Source: Blakeslea trispora
Lineage: Eukaryota; Mucoromycota; Mucoromycetes; Mucorales; Choanephoraceae
Assembly (NCBI GenBank): GCA_025331445.1
Contig: JAIWNE010000012.1
Span: 124,001 to 188,000, forward strand
DNA: 64,000 bases
Direction: 5' to 3'
Under the pieces are notes generated by a model, which was not told the origin of the DNA, did not search any database, and saw only the letters and a list, made by a program, of their open reading frames with translations. A program made the position numbers and the translations under genes. Below, piece after piece: positions 33,591 through 45,140 of the stretch. Position 1 is the first letter of the stretch; each line of letters starts with the position of its first letter.

Positions 33591-35097
33591 TTATTCAGTT
33601 AGCACACAATTGGCAATCAATACTTGGTGCCTGAGAGTATCCATCTCGTCAATCAACTGATCAAAAGCTCTTTGCTCAGTATGTCCAAACACAAATCCAA
33701 CAATAAGGCATATAGGTATCAAGACAGAAACTATATTCATCAACATGCCTCCAACTGCAGTGACCAAAGCGATCGGTAAAATGCCTTGTTCCCTTAGACT
33801 AGAGGGTAAAGCAACAACCAATACATACAATACTGACTGTAATATGACACATAGACAACATAGGTAGATAAGACGAGTTGAGCTCTTCTTACAATGGTCT
33901 TGCTCTCTCTTGAGCTCCTCAAGTATGTCACATAAGACAGAGGGACTCAAGTCAGTGTAACATGGATTTTGTGACAATCCGGACCTGTCGTTACCACTAG
34001 AGAGCCGAAAGACAGACATGACTCCAAAATGATCCGAGTAACTTTGACCTGTATGTTCAATTGTGTCTGTTAGAGTGACGCTGGATTGAATACATTCAAG
34101 TTGAAGAGTGCGTCTATAAAAGATATAATCAAGGCGTTTGCCTTTCATCTCACTTGCCAAGCTGATCTTGCCCTTGTTGTAGTGTCGAGAGAATGTATTG
34201 AAAGGCGAACTGCAGGTAAAACCAAAATATTGCGTGTAAGCCTCTGAGTGATAGTTGTCAAAGTCAAATTTGCTTGGATCAGGTTCACCGTGCGTTTGAA
34301 GCCATGAATCCGTCATCATCCCATGGTCACAGATGAGTCGATAATTAAACGAAGATGGTATACTGTTGAAATCGCCAGACTAATCATGCATTTCTAGATT
34401 AGTCTTTTGTTTTCTAGTCTCTCTCTTTCTCTTTTTTATTTACTCCAACTTGCCATAATGATTTGCCTTCCCATCGCAGCCGAGTTTCTTAAGATAGTAG
34501 CTAGTTGCCAGCATTCAGCTGCTCTATGTGCTGTATACTGATGCATGGGACTATAGCTGGCATGCAAGTGCGTATTGAACACTTCTAGTAAGCCTATGAT
34601 TGGATGCTGGACGACGATGGAGCCAACACCTTTTCCAACGTAATAATCACCATGAATAAACATAAGTGGATGTCCATTGAGGGTATATCGATAATAATGA
34701 TGTGAAAGAATAGGGAATTTCGAAAAGATAGCAAGTCCACTACCTAATGCGCCACTATGGTTGCTGTCAACACAAACACAAAAATCATGATTGCTTTTTT
34801 CTTTTTCTTCTTTTACCTTGGAAAATATTTCGAATAAGGAAGTCTACTTTTAACAGCATGCTCAATACGCTCAAAATCCTTGGCAACCCATACTTCCTGA
34901 AGGGTAATCAAATCACAGTCTTGAGTTTGAAGTGCCTCTGCAATCGCTTTCAGTCGAAGTTCTCTATCCTTCGACACTATCGCCAGTCCCCTTTATTTAT
35001 TCAAATGAGCAAAAAGATGTAAAAGCACAGCGAAACGCCAATTTCTATCATACCAACAGTTATACGATAAAACCTTGAGTTGACCTGTTGTTGACAT
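33591..35097 (-). CDS. ISC1: Isc1-type inositol phosphosphingolipid phospholipase C / neutral sphingomyelinase
   Basis: Predicted exons are 35097-35054, 34990-34817, 34763-34454 and 34379-33591 (438 aa). It belongs to the Mg-dependent endonuclease/exonuclease/phosphatase fold: LSYNCWGLA at the N-terminus, LITLQEVWV with the metal-binding Glu, GVGSIVV and FNTHLHASY, then SGDFNS and a C-terminal SYSDHFGV with the catalytic Asp-His. Two hydrophobic segments near the end (LIYLCCLCVILQSVLYVLVV and IALVTAVGGMLMNIVSVLIP) anchor it in membrane. In yeast Isc1 hydrolyses inositol phosphosphingolipids to ceramides. Intron 3 joins IIM to SGDFNS and works in frame only with a GC donor (GCAAGT at 34453-34448). 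The first intron splits the conserved Trp codon of NCWGLA. Confidence 0.93.
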
Positions 35098-36133
35098 ATA
35101 CAAAAAAAAGAAAAGAGAAAAAAAGAAAAGCAATTTATAAGTTGTGCAACATGGTTAATATATAAAAAAAAAAGTTTCGCCTTTTCAATAAAATAACTGT
35201 CAAAAATAAAAAAAAAAAAAAAGTCAAATTAGGTCCATCAAACAGTACTTTTGTGCTCAAAGTTACAGGTATTGGTGAGAGCAAATATGAAGCTTCTTTC
35301 TGAAGCATAAAGCAACTACTAGCTGAGACCAAACAATGAGCCTCAAAGAAGAAAGATTCAAAGCTGTATAATTTTTACTGACAATTGAAATAGTCTATTT
35401 TGTTTTTTCTCTTGAAAAAAAAGACAATCAAATGTGAGGGAAATTGACTCTAACTAGCTTTGCATCTGCATGAGGTGGGCTTTAAATGTTATGTAGCACA
35501 AAGCCTATCTTTATAAAAAAAAGACAAAGCAGACATTCTGAATGAGATAGTCTAGTTCAGATGTAAAAACAAGGACAATCGAATAGGATAAATGTATTGT
35601 CAAGACAAAAAGAAAGAAACCCATTTTATTGAAACATGCTAAATCTCTATTGTTTATAAGAAGAGTTTAGAGATAATATGCTATTCTACATCAAGACAAA
35701 GAAAGCTTGAATGTTAAGGTAGGGTTATCCTAAGCCAAAGGCTATATATGTATTTTGCTGACAAGTAACTATATACCATTCTTTGTTCAATAGCTGCTAT
35801 GGATAGATTTAGAAAATAAAAAGAATGGCTGCTCAAGTAGAATAAGAGTATACAGAGAATGATGTAAAGCACTATGTTATTCGCTCTGCCAAATAAACAA
35901 AACTGTAGAAAAGAGTGTGATAATATAGACCAATGTTCCTGCAACCAAATTTCAATAAATGTCATCTCTAGAGATTCCATTCACCAAAGCCATCAAAAAT
36001 AGCCTACAAAATATAGTTTATGTAACATTGGCTACTCTTTCTCTTGTTATAAAGAATTAAGCATATGTGAGAATTGTATTTTTTTTTTTCTTTCTTTCTC
36101 TCCAAATTCACCTACCGCAAAAGTGTTTTTGAA

Positions 36134-36179
<46 letters not shown>

Positions 36180-36289
36180 ACTTTCTCTCACTCACTTCGT
36201 GTTGCCTGTAGTTGAGTGTGATAGAATAATAAGAGAAAGAGTGTGTTACCCAACAGCTACAAACGCATACACACACACATAGACAACAT
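35098..36289. other. Divergent intergenic region, Isc1-like / Spt20
   Basis: About 1.2 kb between divergent starts. No gene recognised. It contains a 40-base T run at 36136-36175 close to the Spt20 start and CACT-rich sequence after it. It is presumably the promoter region of both genes. Confidence 0.5.
36136..36175. repeat. 40-base poly-T tract upstream of Spt20
   Basis: An uninterrupted T run ending about 115 bp before the predicted ATG at 36290. Such tracts exclude nucleosomes in fungal promoters; that role here is inferred. Confidence 0.85.
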
Positions 36290-39200
36290 ATGGCATCAGC
36301 TAAAGTAATGGCAGAACTTCACTCAAAACAAGCTGCTAATGTCTCACCATCCTTAACAAAGAAGTCAGCATCACGTTGGCATACCTCACAATCAAACCAT
36401 AAAGTAAGTCTTGACTTTTTTTTTGTTCTAGTTGACTTGCTTATACTTCTTTTTTCTTGAGTAGTCATTAAAAGATGAGAAAGGTAATCTATAGAAAAGG
36501 ACAGAGCAAACAAAATAAAACTGATCTTATTTCAGAGCTATTAAGGCGACATGTCAACAGTCCACCATCGCTCTGTCTTCACCTCTATCCAACCTATTTC
36601 AAGTTCGAACATGAAGACGGATTCTTTTCTTACAAAAGTCAATTCAAGGTAGACAAACAAACAAAGAGAGAAAGCATTGAATATTAACAGCAAAAAAAAA
36701 AGGACTTTTTGACATGTGTAAAAGAGAAACGTTTACCAGGCGACTTGGTAGATGTTTTTAATGAGGCTTCTTGTCGATATTACGATGGTAATTACAGAAT
36801 CGATTTGAGGGTGATTCAGTGTTTAACCTTGTTCTCTAGGTTGCTTACTTGTAGATATTCATGATCACCGAGCAAAAGATGCAGAGGAAAAGACAAAACG
36901 GATTGTCATGAAACCAACAGCAGAGAGCATTTGGACAGATATTGCATTATTAAGTGAAGAATGGGGTGTCTCATACACTGAAGACTTTGCTTTACAGATA
37001 GAAGCACAAATTCTTGTAAGTAATCGAAACCATTTTTAATTCGCTCTTGTTTAATTTCTCTCTCTCTCTTTAGATTGCGACAGAAGAACCACTCTGTTTA
37101 GATCCTTCCATTCAAGTGTCCCGTATTAGTAATGCCATTGAATATACCTCAGGTAGAAGAAGACCCAAGAAAAAGATGAAATACAACTCGGTCGAACGAG
37201 AGCAAAAACTAGCAAAGAAAGCAGAAAGTATCAAGCTAATGACACTCATGGATACAGTAAGTCATTATCATTGGATCCTTTTTTTTTCGGATGATTCACT
37301 CCTTTTTGTTTTTTTTTCTCAATAGCGAGCAAAACGTTCATTTCCCTTTGAACCAAGTTTCGGTAAAATTTCATTTATACATGATTGGAGAAATAAGAGA
37401 ACAAAACTGGGAGCAGAGGCATTACCGGCAATTGATGTCAAGAAGGGCAAAGGCAGAAAGGGTGTGATAGAACCTCCTGTCTTATCGGATGGAAGAAGAT
37501 GTACGCGCACCATTCGATTTGAACGGACAGAGGGAGACAGAAAAGTCTATACAATTGTGAATATCTATGTAAATAATGGTCATTATGATGGCGTCTTTCG
37601 TTGGGGTACAGTGTACGATACAAGCATCAATGGAGGTAGCATCGACTTTAAGCTAGGCGCAGAAAATCTAGTAGAAGCCTATATACTCCATCTCAAATCA
37701 ACATATGGTCAATTCAATGCTGTCATTTGTGATAATACCAATGTCAATGCTGTACCTCCTTCTCCTTCCACCATTCGATTACCTAATAGTTTAGCCCAAC
37801 CACCTCAAAGACCTGCACAGTCTACATCGAATCAAGCACCCTCCATACAGATGCAAGCTCACCAAGCATCACAACAAGCACCTGCGCCTGCACAAGTACA
37901 ACAACAACAACAACAAGTACGACAGGCACAGCAACTTACGAACTTTCAAATACAGCAATTACATGCTCAACAAAATCGCGCTATGCAGGTCAAAGCAGCT
38001 ATGTTGCCTCCCCATCAAAGAGCATTACTTGTCCAAGCTCAGGCTCAAGCACAGGCGCAGGCGCAAGCCCAAGCACAAGCCCAAGCACAAGCACAGGCTC
38101 AAGCCCAAGCCCAAGCACAGACATCCAATCAACCATCACAAAATCAACAACCATCATCTCAACAGACACCGCAACAAACGCCTCAGCAAACACCTCAGCA
38201 AACACCTCAACAGACACCTCAGCAAATACCTCAACAGTTATCTGCCAACCTCACTCAAGCACAAATACAAGCACAGGCTCAAGCTCAAGCATTAGCACAG
38301 ATGCAGTCGCAAGCTCATTTACAACAGATGCAACAGCAAGCAGCATCGGCTCATTCTCGTGCTTCTACACCTTCTCAATCTCATCTAAGTACACCCACTA
38401 TCTCACATACGACGCCTATTCAACAACCTGCCGTACTGCCTTCACGTCAATCCATGACCATTGCTAACAACGGTATGAAGTCACAACAACCCACCCCAAC
38501 ACAAGCTCAGGCACAGTTATCCGCTCAACATCTAGCTGCCCTACAACAACAACAGAACATGATGCAATCCATGGGCCTACCTCAACGCAATACACCCGCA
38601 ACACAATTAAACACCATGTTATCTGCCAATAACTCTGCCATGCTCATGAACTCAAATCAACAAGCAGCTGGATTGCCTGCTCAAATGACAGCTATGCAGC
38701 AACAAGCATTGGCTCAGGCACTCAGTGCTAGTATGGCGAATGGTCAACCCATGACTCCTCAAGCTTCACTTCATCGTATTCAGCAATTGGTTCAGACAGG
38801 AGCCATTCCTTTGGCTACTGCTCAGCAGCTTTTGAGTCAATTGGCTAGTTCAGGTAATCTTCAAAGACAACAAGCTGCTGCTGCTGCTGCTGCTGCCGCT
38901 CAACAGCAACAACAACAGGCTCCACAACAGCAACCGAATCAACAGACTCAGCCCGCTCAACAAAATCAAAACCAAAATCAACAGCAGCAGCAGGCTCAAC
39001 AACAACAACAACAGCAACAGCAACAACAACAACAGCAGCAGCAGGCTCAGCAACAACAGCAGCAGCAACAACAACAACAACAACAACAGTCATCTCAGCA
39101 GACTCCACAGACTCCACAAACGCCTCAACAGCAGGCTCAACAGACTCCAGTCCAAAATCAACAGGCTCAAACATCACAACAAACACCACCCCAACAGAAT

Positions 39201-40289
39201 CAACAGAGCCAACAAACTCAGCCATCGCCTGTTCAACAAAGAATGGCTACTGGCTTAGCACAACAGCAAACTCAACAACAAACACCTCAGACACAGGCAG
39301 GGCAAAATCCTGTTCAGTCACAAGCAAGTATCGCTGCTTCTCAGCTGTTTGCTCAAATGAGCCCTCAACATCAACAACAGATGGGCTTGATCATGATGCG
39401 ACGTAATCAATTGGCAACACTAGCTGCAAGCCAACGTATCTCTCAAGAAGAATTACAGGTTCAACTTCGTCAGTTGCAGCAATTACAACAACAAGTCTTT
39501 CAACAACATCAACAGCAATCCCAAGCCTCCCAGGCACAGGTATTGCAACAGGCACAAGTGCGTGCTGCTGCTGCCGCTGCCGCTGCTCAAGCCAACGGCC
39601 GCCCACCTCAACAAGTGTCATTACCAAACCAACAAATGACACCACCTCAGCAATCTCAAGCACTACAACCTCAAACACCTCAGCAGACACAGACTACGCC
39701 TGCCACCAATCCTGCTACTGCACAAATCAATCCTCAACAAGCGCAAATCATTCAACAGTTGATGCTTCAACGTAACCTGAACGCGATGCGTGGTCGTGGC
39801 CGAGGGCAGGCTCCTTTGACCCAACAACAGATAGCAGCATTTCAGGCGATGCGCCAACAGAATGCTGCAGCTGCTGCAGCTGCTGCCAATGGTTTGTTGA
39901 GAGGAAACCCTACAGGAGCTCCTGGAGTGACCGGAAACGGTACGAACAATCTTAATATGCAAGACATCAACCGTACAGCCATGATGGCAGGACTAAATCA
40001 AAACCGCTTAAACCAAGCTGCCTTACAGGCTGCTGCTGCTGCTGCCGCTGCTTCCGGAGGATCATCTAACATTCAACCCAATGCTGCTGCCGCCGCTTTA
40101 TTAAGTCAGCAACAACAGTTTCAAATGAGTTTACAATTTCAACAAGCTGCAGCTGCTGCACAACAACAAAGAAATAACATGTTGAACTTTCAGCAGCAAC
40201 AACAACAGCAACAACAGCAACAGCAACAACAGCAAGGTAGTAACACACCTAACAGCACTGGTAGCGGTAACAATGTCAATATGTCATGA
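36290..40289 (+). CDS. SPT20: SAGA complex subunit Spt20 with very long Q-rich tail
   Basis: Predicted exons are 36290-36403, 36475-36648, 36691-36787, 36840-37015, 37074-37256 and 37326-40289 (1235 aa). The conserved Spt20 domain fills the first 470 residues or so: PPSLCLHLYPTYFKFEHEDG, LPGDLVDVFNEASCRYYDG, CLLVDIHDHRA, EEPLCLDPSIQVSRISNAIE, then RTIRFER and VYTIVNIYVNNGHYDGVFRW. Spt20 keeps the SAGA coactivator together. The remaining 760 residues are low-complexity: Ala-Gln dipeptide arrays (about 38034-38120), TPQQ repeats (about 38165-38235), long polyQ (about 38985-39090 and 40190-40233) and polyA blocks. The tail is one exon with no stop. CAA and CAG are mixed, which limits slippage. 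The Leu-rich open frames on the other strand are artefacts of this repeat. Confidence 0.92.
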
Positions 40290-40434
40290 AACTCAAAATA
40301 ATAAAATTACCAAATATAGTCATTTGTTTTCAAAACAGTGTTTAATTAAAGTAAAAAAAAAAAAGCCATCGTTTTTCTCCTTCTTTGTCTTCTTTCTTCT
40401 TCAACTCTCTTGCACAAATAATAAATCGATTGAT

Positions 40435-43075
40435 ATGCCACCAAACACTCAAGCAGAAACAGCTACTGAAGATGATCAAAAATTGTCATTTGCTCAACAT
40501 TTTTGGTCCAAAGATAAATCAGGAGTAAATCAACTATTTCAATATATTCAATCTACACATCAAGACTTGAAAGAGATTTTGGAAATTTATTTGGAGAGGT
40601 AAACACATAACGATACAATTGTCGCTTTATCTAAGAAGTGTTTATATTCTGGAGGATTGCTACTCTTATATTGAGCATACTCTCATATCAAACACTTCTT
40701 AAATTGAGCGACTTACTGTAGATGCTCTTATAAAGTAAGCTCATGGATGTCTTTAGAGCACGTATTGAGCAAGAATTCGGTGAGAAATTAGCAAGACTTG
40801 CCACACGAAAATCCCAACCAGAAAAGAATTCAATCGACACAACACAAAGTGCACTTGCTGCTATCTATCATGAGATCCAAAAGACATCAGAATGTCACCT
40901 AACTCTTTCGAGTCAGTTGAAGGATCAAGTGGCAGATGAAATCGATCGAAAAATAAAGGAATACAACACCTTGTTTGATAAATGGACTGTCAGTCTAAAT
41001 CATCTCGGTAGCGAAAAGAAAGAAAAGATTCATGAACTGTTAAAAGTAATACTTTGTGTGTGTGTATGTGTGTGTATACATATAAAAGTCTAATGTTCTA
41101 TCATTATTAGATAAGAGCAAAATATCTTCGAGAACATGAAATGTCAAATGGGCAAACAACATCCAGTATGGCTTTATTGAGTAAGTTTCTTCTTTTAAAA
41201 AAAAGACATGCTTTCATTCTGACACACTGTAATTTAGAAGAGGAATATAAAGCACTTGTTGAACAAGTAGACAGTATTGCTCAAGAATGGAACTCTACTT
41301 GGACAGAGACTTGTGAAGTAAGCAAAACAACAAAACCATCTTGTTGCTAGCTCAAAATAACCAAGTACTTTATTTTCCTACAATAGGTCATGGAGGCTAT
41401 GGAAGAGGATCGAGTCGAGCTTATAAAGAGTAATGTCTGGGAATATGCTAATCTGACTTCAGCTACTCTTCTTGTACAAGACGAAGTATGTATCATTCAT
41501 CTGCTATCTATGGTTTTGACTAACATGTATATTCTCAGTCATGTGAACACATTAGAAAGGAATTAGAAAATTGTAATTTTGAACAAGAATTGAAGCAATG
41601 TATTGAATTACATAGTACAGGATCTGTCATTCCAAGTAAAGTTTTTTTTTTAAGAAAAAAAGATAGAAATAACTGTCAGACTAATTTGGATGATTAGCAA
41701 CAAACGATTATGTAACAGAGATCATGCGAGAACAAAAAAGAAAGCAACAAATGAACAAGCCCAAGTTACCTGCAAAACCCAAAAGACAGTCAGAAGCCAG
41801 CTCTCAACATGAATCAAGCAAAGTAAAAACGATACCATCCAGACCAACTACACCTAATCAAGATCATCATGAAGAACCCAACGAAAGAAAACAGGATCGG
41901 ATTCGTCCCAATATCAGTAGTAATATAGGAAGCACAGCCATGCGTGGGCAGATTCGTAGAAAGCCGTTAAATAAGGCTCTGATGGAGCAAGTCACGAACG
42001 AAATGGCCATGACACGACAACAAAGTCAGACTGAAGAAAAGCAACCACCCATCTCTCCCTCAACTTCAACCACAAGCCATTCATCCGATAAACCAACGGG
42101 ATCCAGAGAGACAACCGTAGAGCCTGTTACTGAAGCTGTACATCCCAATGCAACTGTCAGTGAAGAAGCAAGAGCGCGTCGTCAACCCTCGGAATATAAA
42201 CCAGACACAGGCTCTATTCCGATCCGAAAGCCTAAGAACAGTCAGACAACAACACCAAACCATATGCTTAAAGATATGACGACAGAGCAAGAATTCATGT
42301 CTGCTCATCCCATCATGCCTCCTAAATCACCTCGTCCTTCAGCACAACAGATCTTTCCAAATGAAGTGCACCCTTACAACTCTATCTCATCTAATCGACA
42401 GCCCTATACCAATAGCCAATATGATACATTGCAATATTCTCTTAGATCACCCATGATGCAATCCATGGCTTCACCTATGATGCAGGCTCATCGATCTCCT
42501 ATGATGCAGCCTATCGCTTCTCCAATGATGCAGGCCCATCGATCTCCTATGATGCAACCAATGGCCTCGCCTGTGATGGGCCCACAACAACATATGCTTT
42601 ATGACACACAGTCAAGAGGTCCTCAAGCGAGAGGCACATTACCACCACCTATCACTATTCCCGGTAACTATGGTCCATCACCACAGGCTTCTCCTGCTGT
42701 TGTCTATGCCAACTTAAATTGTGTTTCTCCTGGAGGTGTTCTACCTCCACCTATGGCCAGTTCACCCTACATGGCACCATCTGTTCCTCGACCTCATCAA
42801 TTCTCTGATGGACGATCTATTCAATTTTGGGGTAAAAGAGAAAAAAAATGGATATACACACATGAAGCTTATTCTCTATTGTAATAGCTCGAGCAAAGTA
42901 TGATTATGTAGCGAATGATGCAGATGAGCTTTCTTTCAAAGCGCATCAATTGATCGGTGTTTTAGAAGCGGATATGACTCAGCAATCATGGTGGTATGGT
43001 GCTATATGGGACGAATATAGACAAGTCTGGTCTGTAGCTGGATCAGTGCCAAGTAACTTTATGGATACATCATAG
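40435..43075 (+). CDS. F-BAR and SH3 domain protein (Cdc15/Imp2/Hof1 type)
   Basis: Predicted exons are 40435-40598, 40757-41045, 41111-41180, 41238-41317, 41387-41485, 41539-41635, 41698-42831 and 42888-43075 (706 aa). Residues about 15-275 form an F-BAR domain (SFAQHFWSKDKSGVNQLFQY, ARIEQEFGEKLARLA, then long charged helices ending near TNDYVTEIM). This curved coiled-coil binds membrane. A disordered Pro/Ser/Gln-rich middle contains a repeated SPMMQ motif (about 42450-42580). The C-terminus is an SH3 domain (ARAKYDYVANDADELSF, WWYGAIWDE, GSVPSNFMD). The architecture fits the septation and endocytosis proteins Cdc15, Imp2 and Hof1. Intron 1 (158 bp, the longest here) hosts a MITE-like insert. 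The gene is convergent with YAF9, 29 bp between stops. Confidence 0.9.
40614..40720. repeat. MITE-like inverted-repeat element, short copy in an intron
   Basis: Lies wholly in intron 1 of the F-BAR gene. The left side TACAATTGTCGCTTTATCTA and the right side, which reads TACAGTAAGTCGCTCAATTT on the other strand, are terminal inverted repeats. It shares its ends and ACTCTTATATTGAGCAT with the copy at 22739-22908 but lacks about 65 bp of that copy's centre. Confidence 0.72.
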
Positions 43076-43104
43076 TACAGTTTTTTTTTTAATTATCATT
43101 GTTG

Positions 43105-43783
43105 TCAATCAAAAGATGCTAGTTTCTGCTTTAATGAAGCTATTTGAGAATTGATTTCTTGTTGAGCACTTTCAAGGTGTTCAATTTCTTCTTGTTCTAA
43201 TTGTGTACTAAATTGCGGCGCTGTGGGTTCTTTGATGGCTTTTTTGTTAGGCAGATTGGGATGAAGGGCGTTGTGTTGAGAAAATATTTGGTATAATGCC
43301 TCCGTTGGTTCGTTAAACACAAGTTCGTCGTATAGTAAGCTCATGACTGGTTTGTCTTTTGGCCATGGCTGGCCGTTGAGATCGTCTTCATAAGGATGAA
43401 GTCGCAAGTGATGATAAAGAACAACAGGCTTTTCACCTGTAACAGAATGAAAGTGGATTTTGATCATTATTTCAAATTCACCCCAACCAGTTTCTGAGAC
43501 TTCAAATGGAGGATGTTCAACAGCTAAAAGAAGGAGGTTGAGTTGATGTTTTGTTGCAATGGGCAGTCTTACTTCGAAGTGGATTAGGATAAGTTTCATG
43601 GAGCTTAAACACGACTTTTTTGATGTAATAACTAAGATCTTCATTGTTGAGTCCCTTAACCATCACTGTCCAGCGATGCGTATGCTCAGCTTCTGAAGCT
43701 TTTTTCCCGTTCAAGGAATAAGCTATACTGCCATAATATATGGGCCTAGAAACACTAACGCCCTTCATTCGTTTGGTAGACAT
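43105..43783 (-). CDS. YAF9: YEATS-domain protein Yaf9/GAS41
   Basis: Predicted exons are 43783-43573 and 43523-43105 (209 aa). The N-terminal two thirds are a YEATS domain, a reader of acylated histone lysines: RPIYYGSIAYSLNG, EHTHRWTVMVKG, VVFKLHETYPNP, then across the intron TVEHPPFEVSETGWGEFEI and LYHHLRLHPYEDD. The C-terminal 50 residues are a predicted coiled coil (QLEQEEIEHLESAQQEINSQ). Length and layout match yeast Yaf9 and human GAS41, shared subunits of the SWR1 chromatin remodeller and the NuA4 acetyltransferase, so a nuclear chromatin role is inferred. The 49-bp intron splits the codon before VEHPP. Confidence 0.95.
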
Positions 43784-45140
43784 TGTATTTAATGATAACT
43801 AGAAAAAAAAAATGCACAATTTTTTGTGTGTATATGTTTTTTTTTCTGTCTACATTCAATTGGTTGCTAGGCAACAATAATAACAAAGTTGTTTCGAGAA
43901 AAGGAAAAAGCAAATATTTTGATAGCCTATTAAGATATTATTTCTCTTTGTCCAGCATTATATAGAAGAATGAGAACAAATGGCTTTGTTTAACTTGAAA
44001 GCTATTTTGTGAATGAAACGTGATATCCTTTTTCATACAATTTGACAAACAAAAATAGTAAAAATATTAATCGAAATATAGAAACATTGATTTCACTTAA
44101 AGGTACAAATCAAGCTTATAAAATTTCTGACTCTTTTTTTTTCAAAATTGAACTCGTTCCCTCTTGACATTTGGTTCTATTTATGTTACTGTAACGAATT
44201 GAGGCCTCAGAAAGGCCTCGAAAGATGGCATATTTGCTGCTAGGACTCTCTACACACAAAATAACTTTGTTTATTATACCAAGAATTGTTTTCATATTGT
44301 TTTGACTAGCGAGTAAAACAGCTGCTGTATTACAGTATGCAACGATTCTGTTTAATAAACTACGCGTAAAAATAAGTCATGCACGTAAAGAAATTGGCTT
44401 AATTCGGAAAATAGTTTATCATCTACCAACAAATAGAGTTGTTTTTGCTTAAATCATTAAAACCTCCCGACACAAAATTGTATCAATCAAACTCTGTTAA
44501 AAACCAATAGAACTTCCTTTTTTAGAATTTTAAATTCAGATTATTTACCAATGTGTGTGGGGAGGGATCAATCATCATTATCACCTTAATGAGATCAAAG
44601 AAAGAGAGAGAGAGAGAGAGAGAGAAAAAGAAGCTATATAGGATAGTCTGCTCATAGGATATCACATAGATCGATCATGAAAAAAGAAAGAACACTTTGA
44701 TAGGCCACACATGTTCTCCTTTTTCGATACAACGTGCATTTTCTCCAAGTATGATTTAAACGCAAGAAGGTTATGAAATGAATTGGAGAAGAAGGCAATG
44801 GGAACATGGATTTAATGTATTTCAAACTCCAATCGCTTTGTAGTGTTACGTTGAATTTGTGTACCTAAAATGGGTTGATTTCACAAGCTGTGATAGCTGC
44901 TTTTTTTAAAAAAAAAAAGAAAAATAGAAAAAAAAAGCTATATATCAAACTTGTTCTTTTTACTTCTATTTTATTTCATCTTTCTCCTTTTTTTTTATTT
45001 TTCTCTCAAAAAAAAAACACTATCTTTTTCATTAAAAAAGAAGAGAAAAGTTAGACTCCCTTCAACACTGTCTTTTCTTCTTACTATTTCATACACTCCT
45101 TTTTCAGTCCTTTCTTTTCGGTCAATTCACTCATTAAATC
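43784..45140. other. Intergenic between YAF9 and the Sel1-repeat gene
   Basis: About 1.35 kb with divergent promoters. Contains a (GA)n run at 44602-44625, a poly-T/poly-A inverted pair near 44899-44940 and a pyrimidine-rich leader before 45141. No gene recognised. Confidence 0.5.
44602..44625. repeat. (GA)n microsatellite
   Basis: A GAGA run in the intergenic region upstream of the Sel1-repeat gene. Confidence 0.85.

Noticed and set aside
38034..38235. Regular short-unit array that might suggest a CRISPR or satellite
   Set aside because: It encodes AQ and TPQQ units in frame within Spt20, has no unique spacers and lies in a eukaryotic gene.
37999..39225. Long Leu/Val-rich open frames on the minus strand and a shifted plus frame within the Spt20 tail
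   Set aside because: They are mirror images of CAA/CAG repeats in the Spt20 reading frame and have only one or two amino-acid types.
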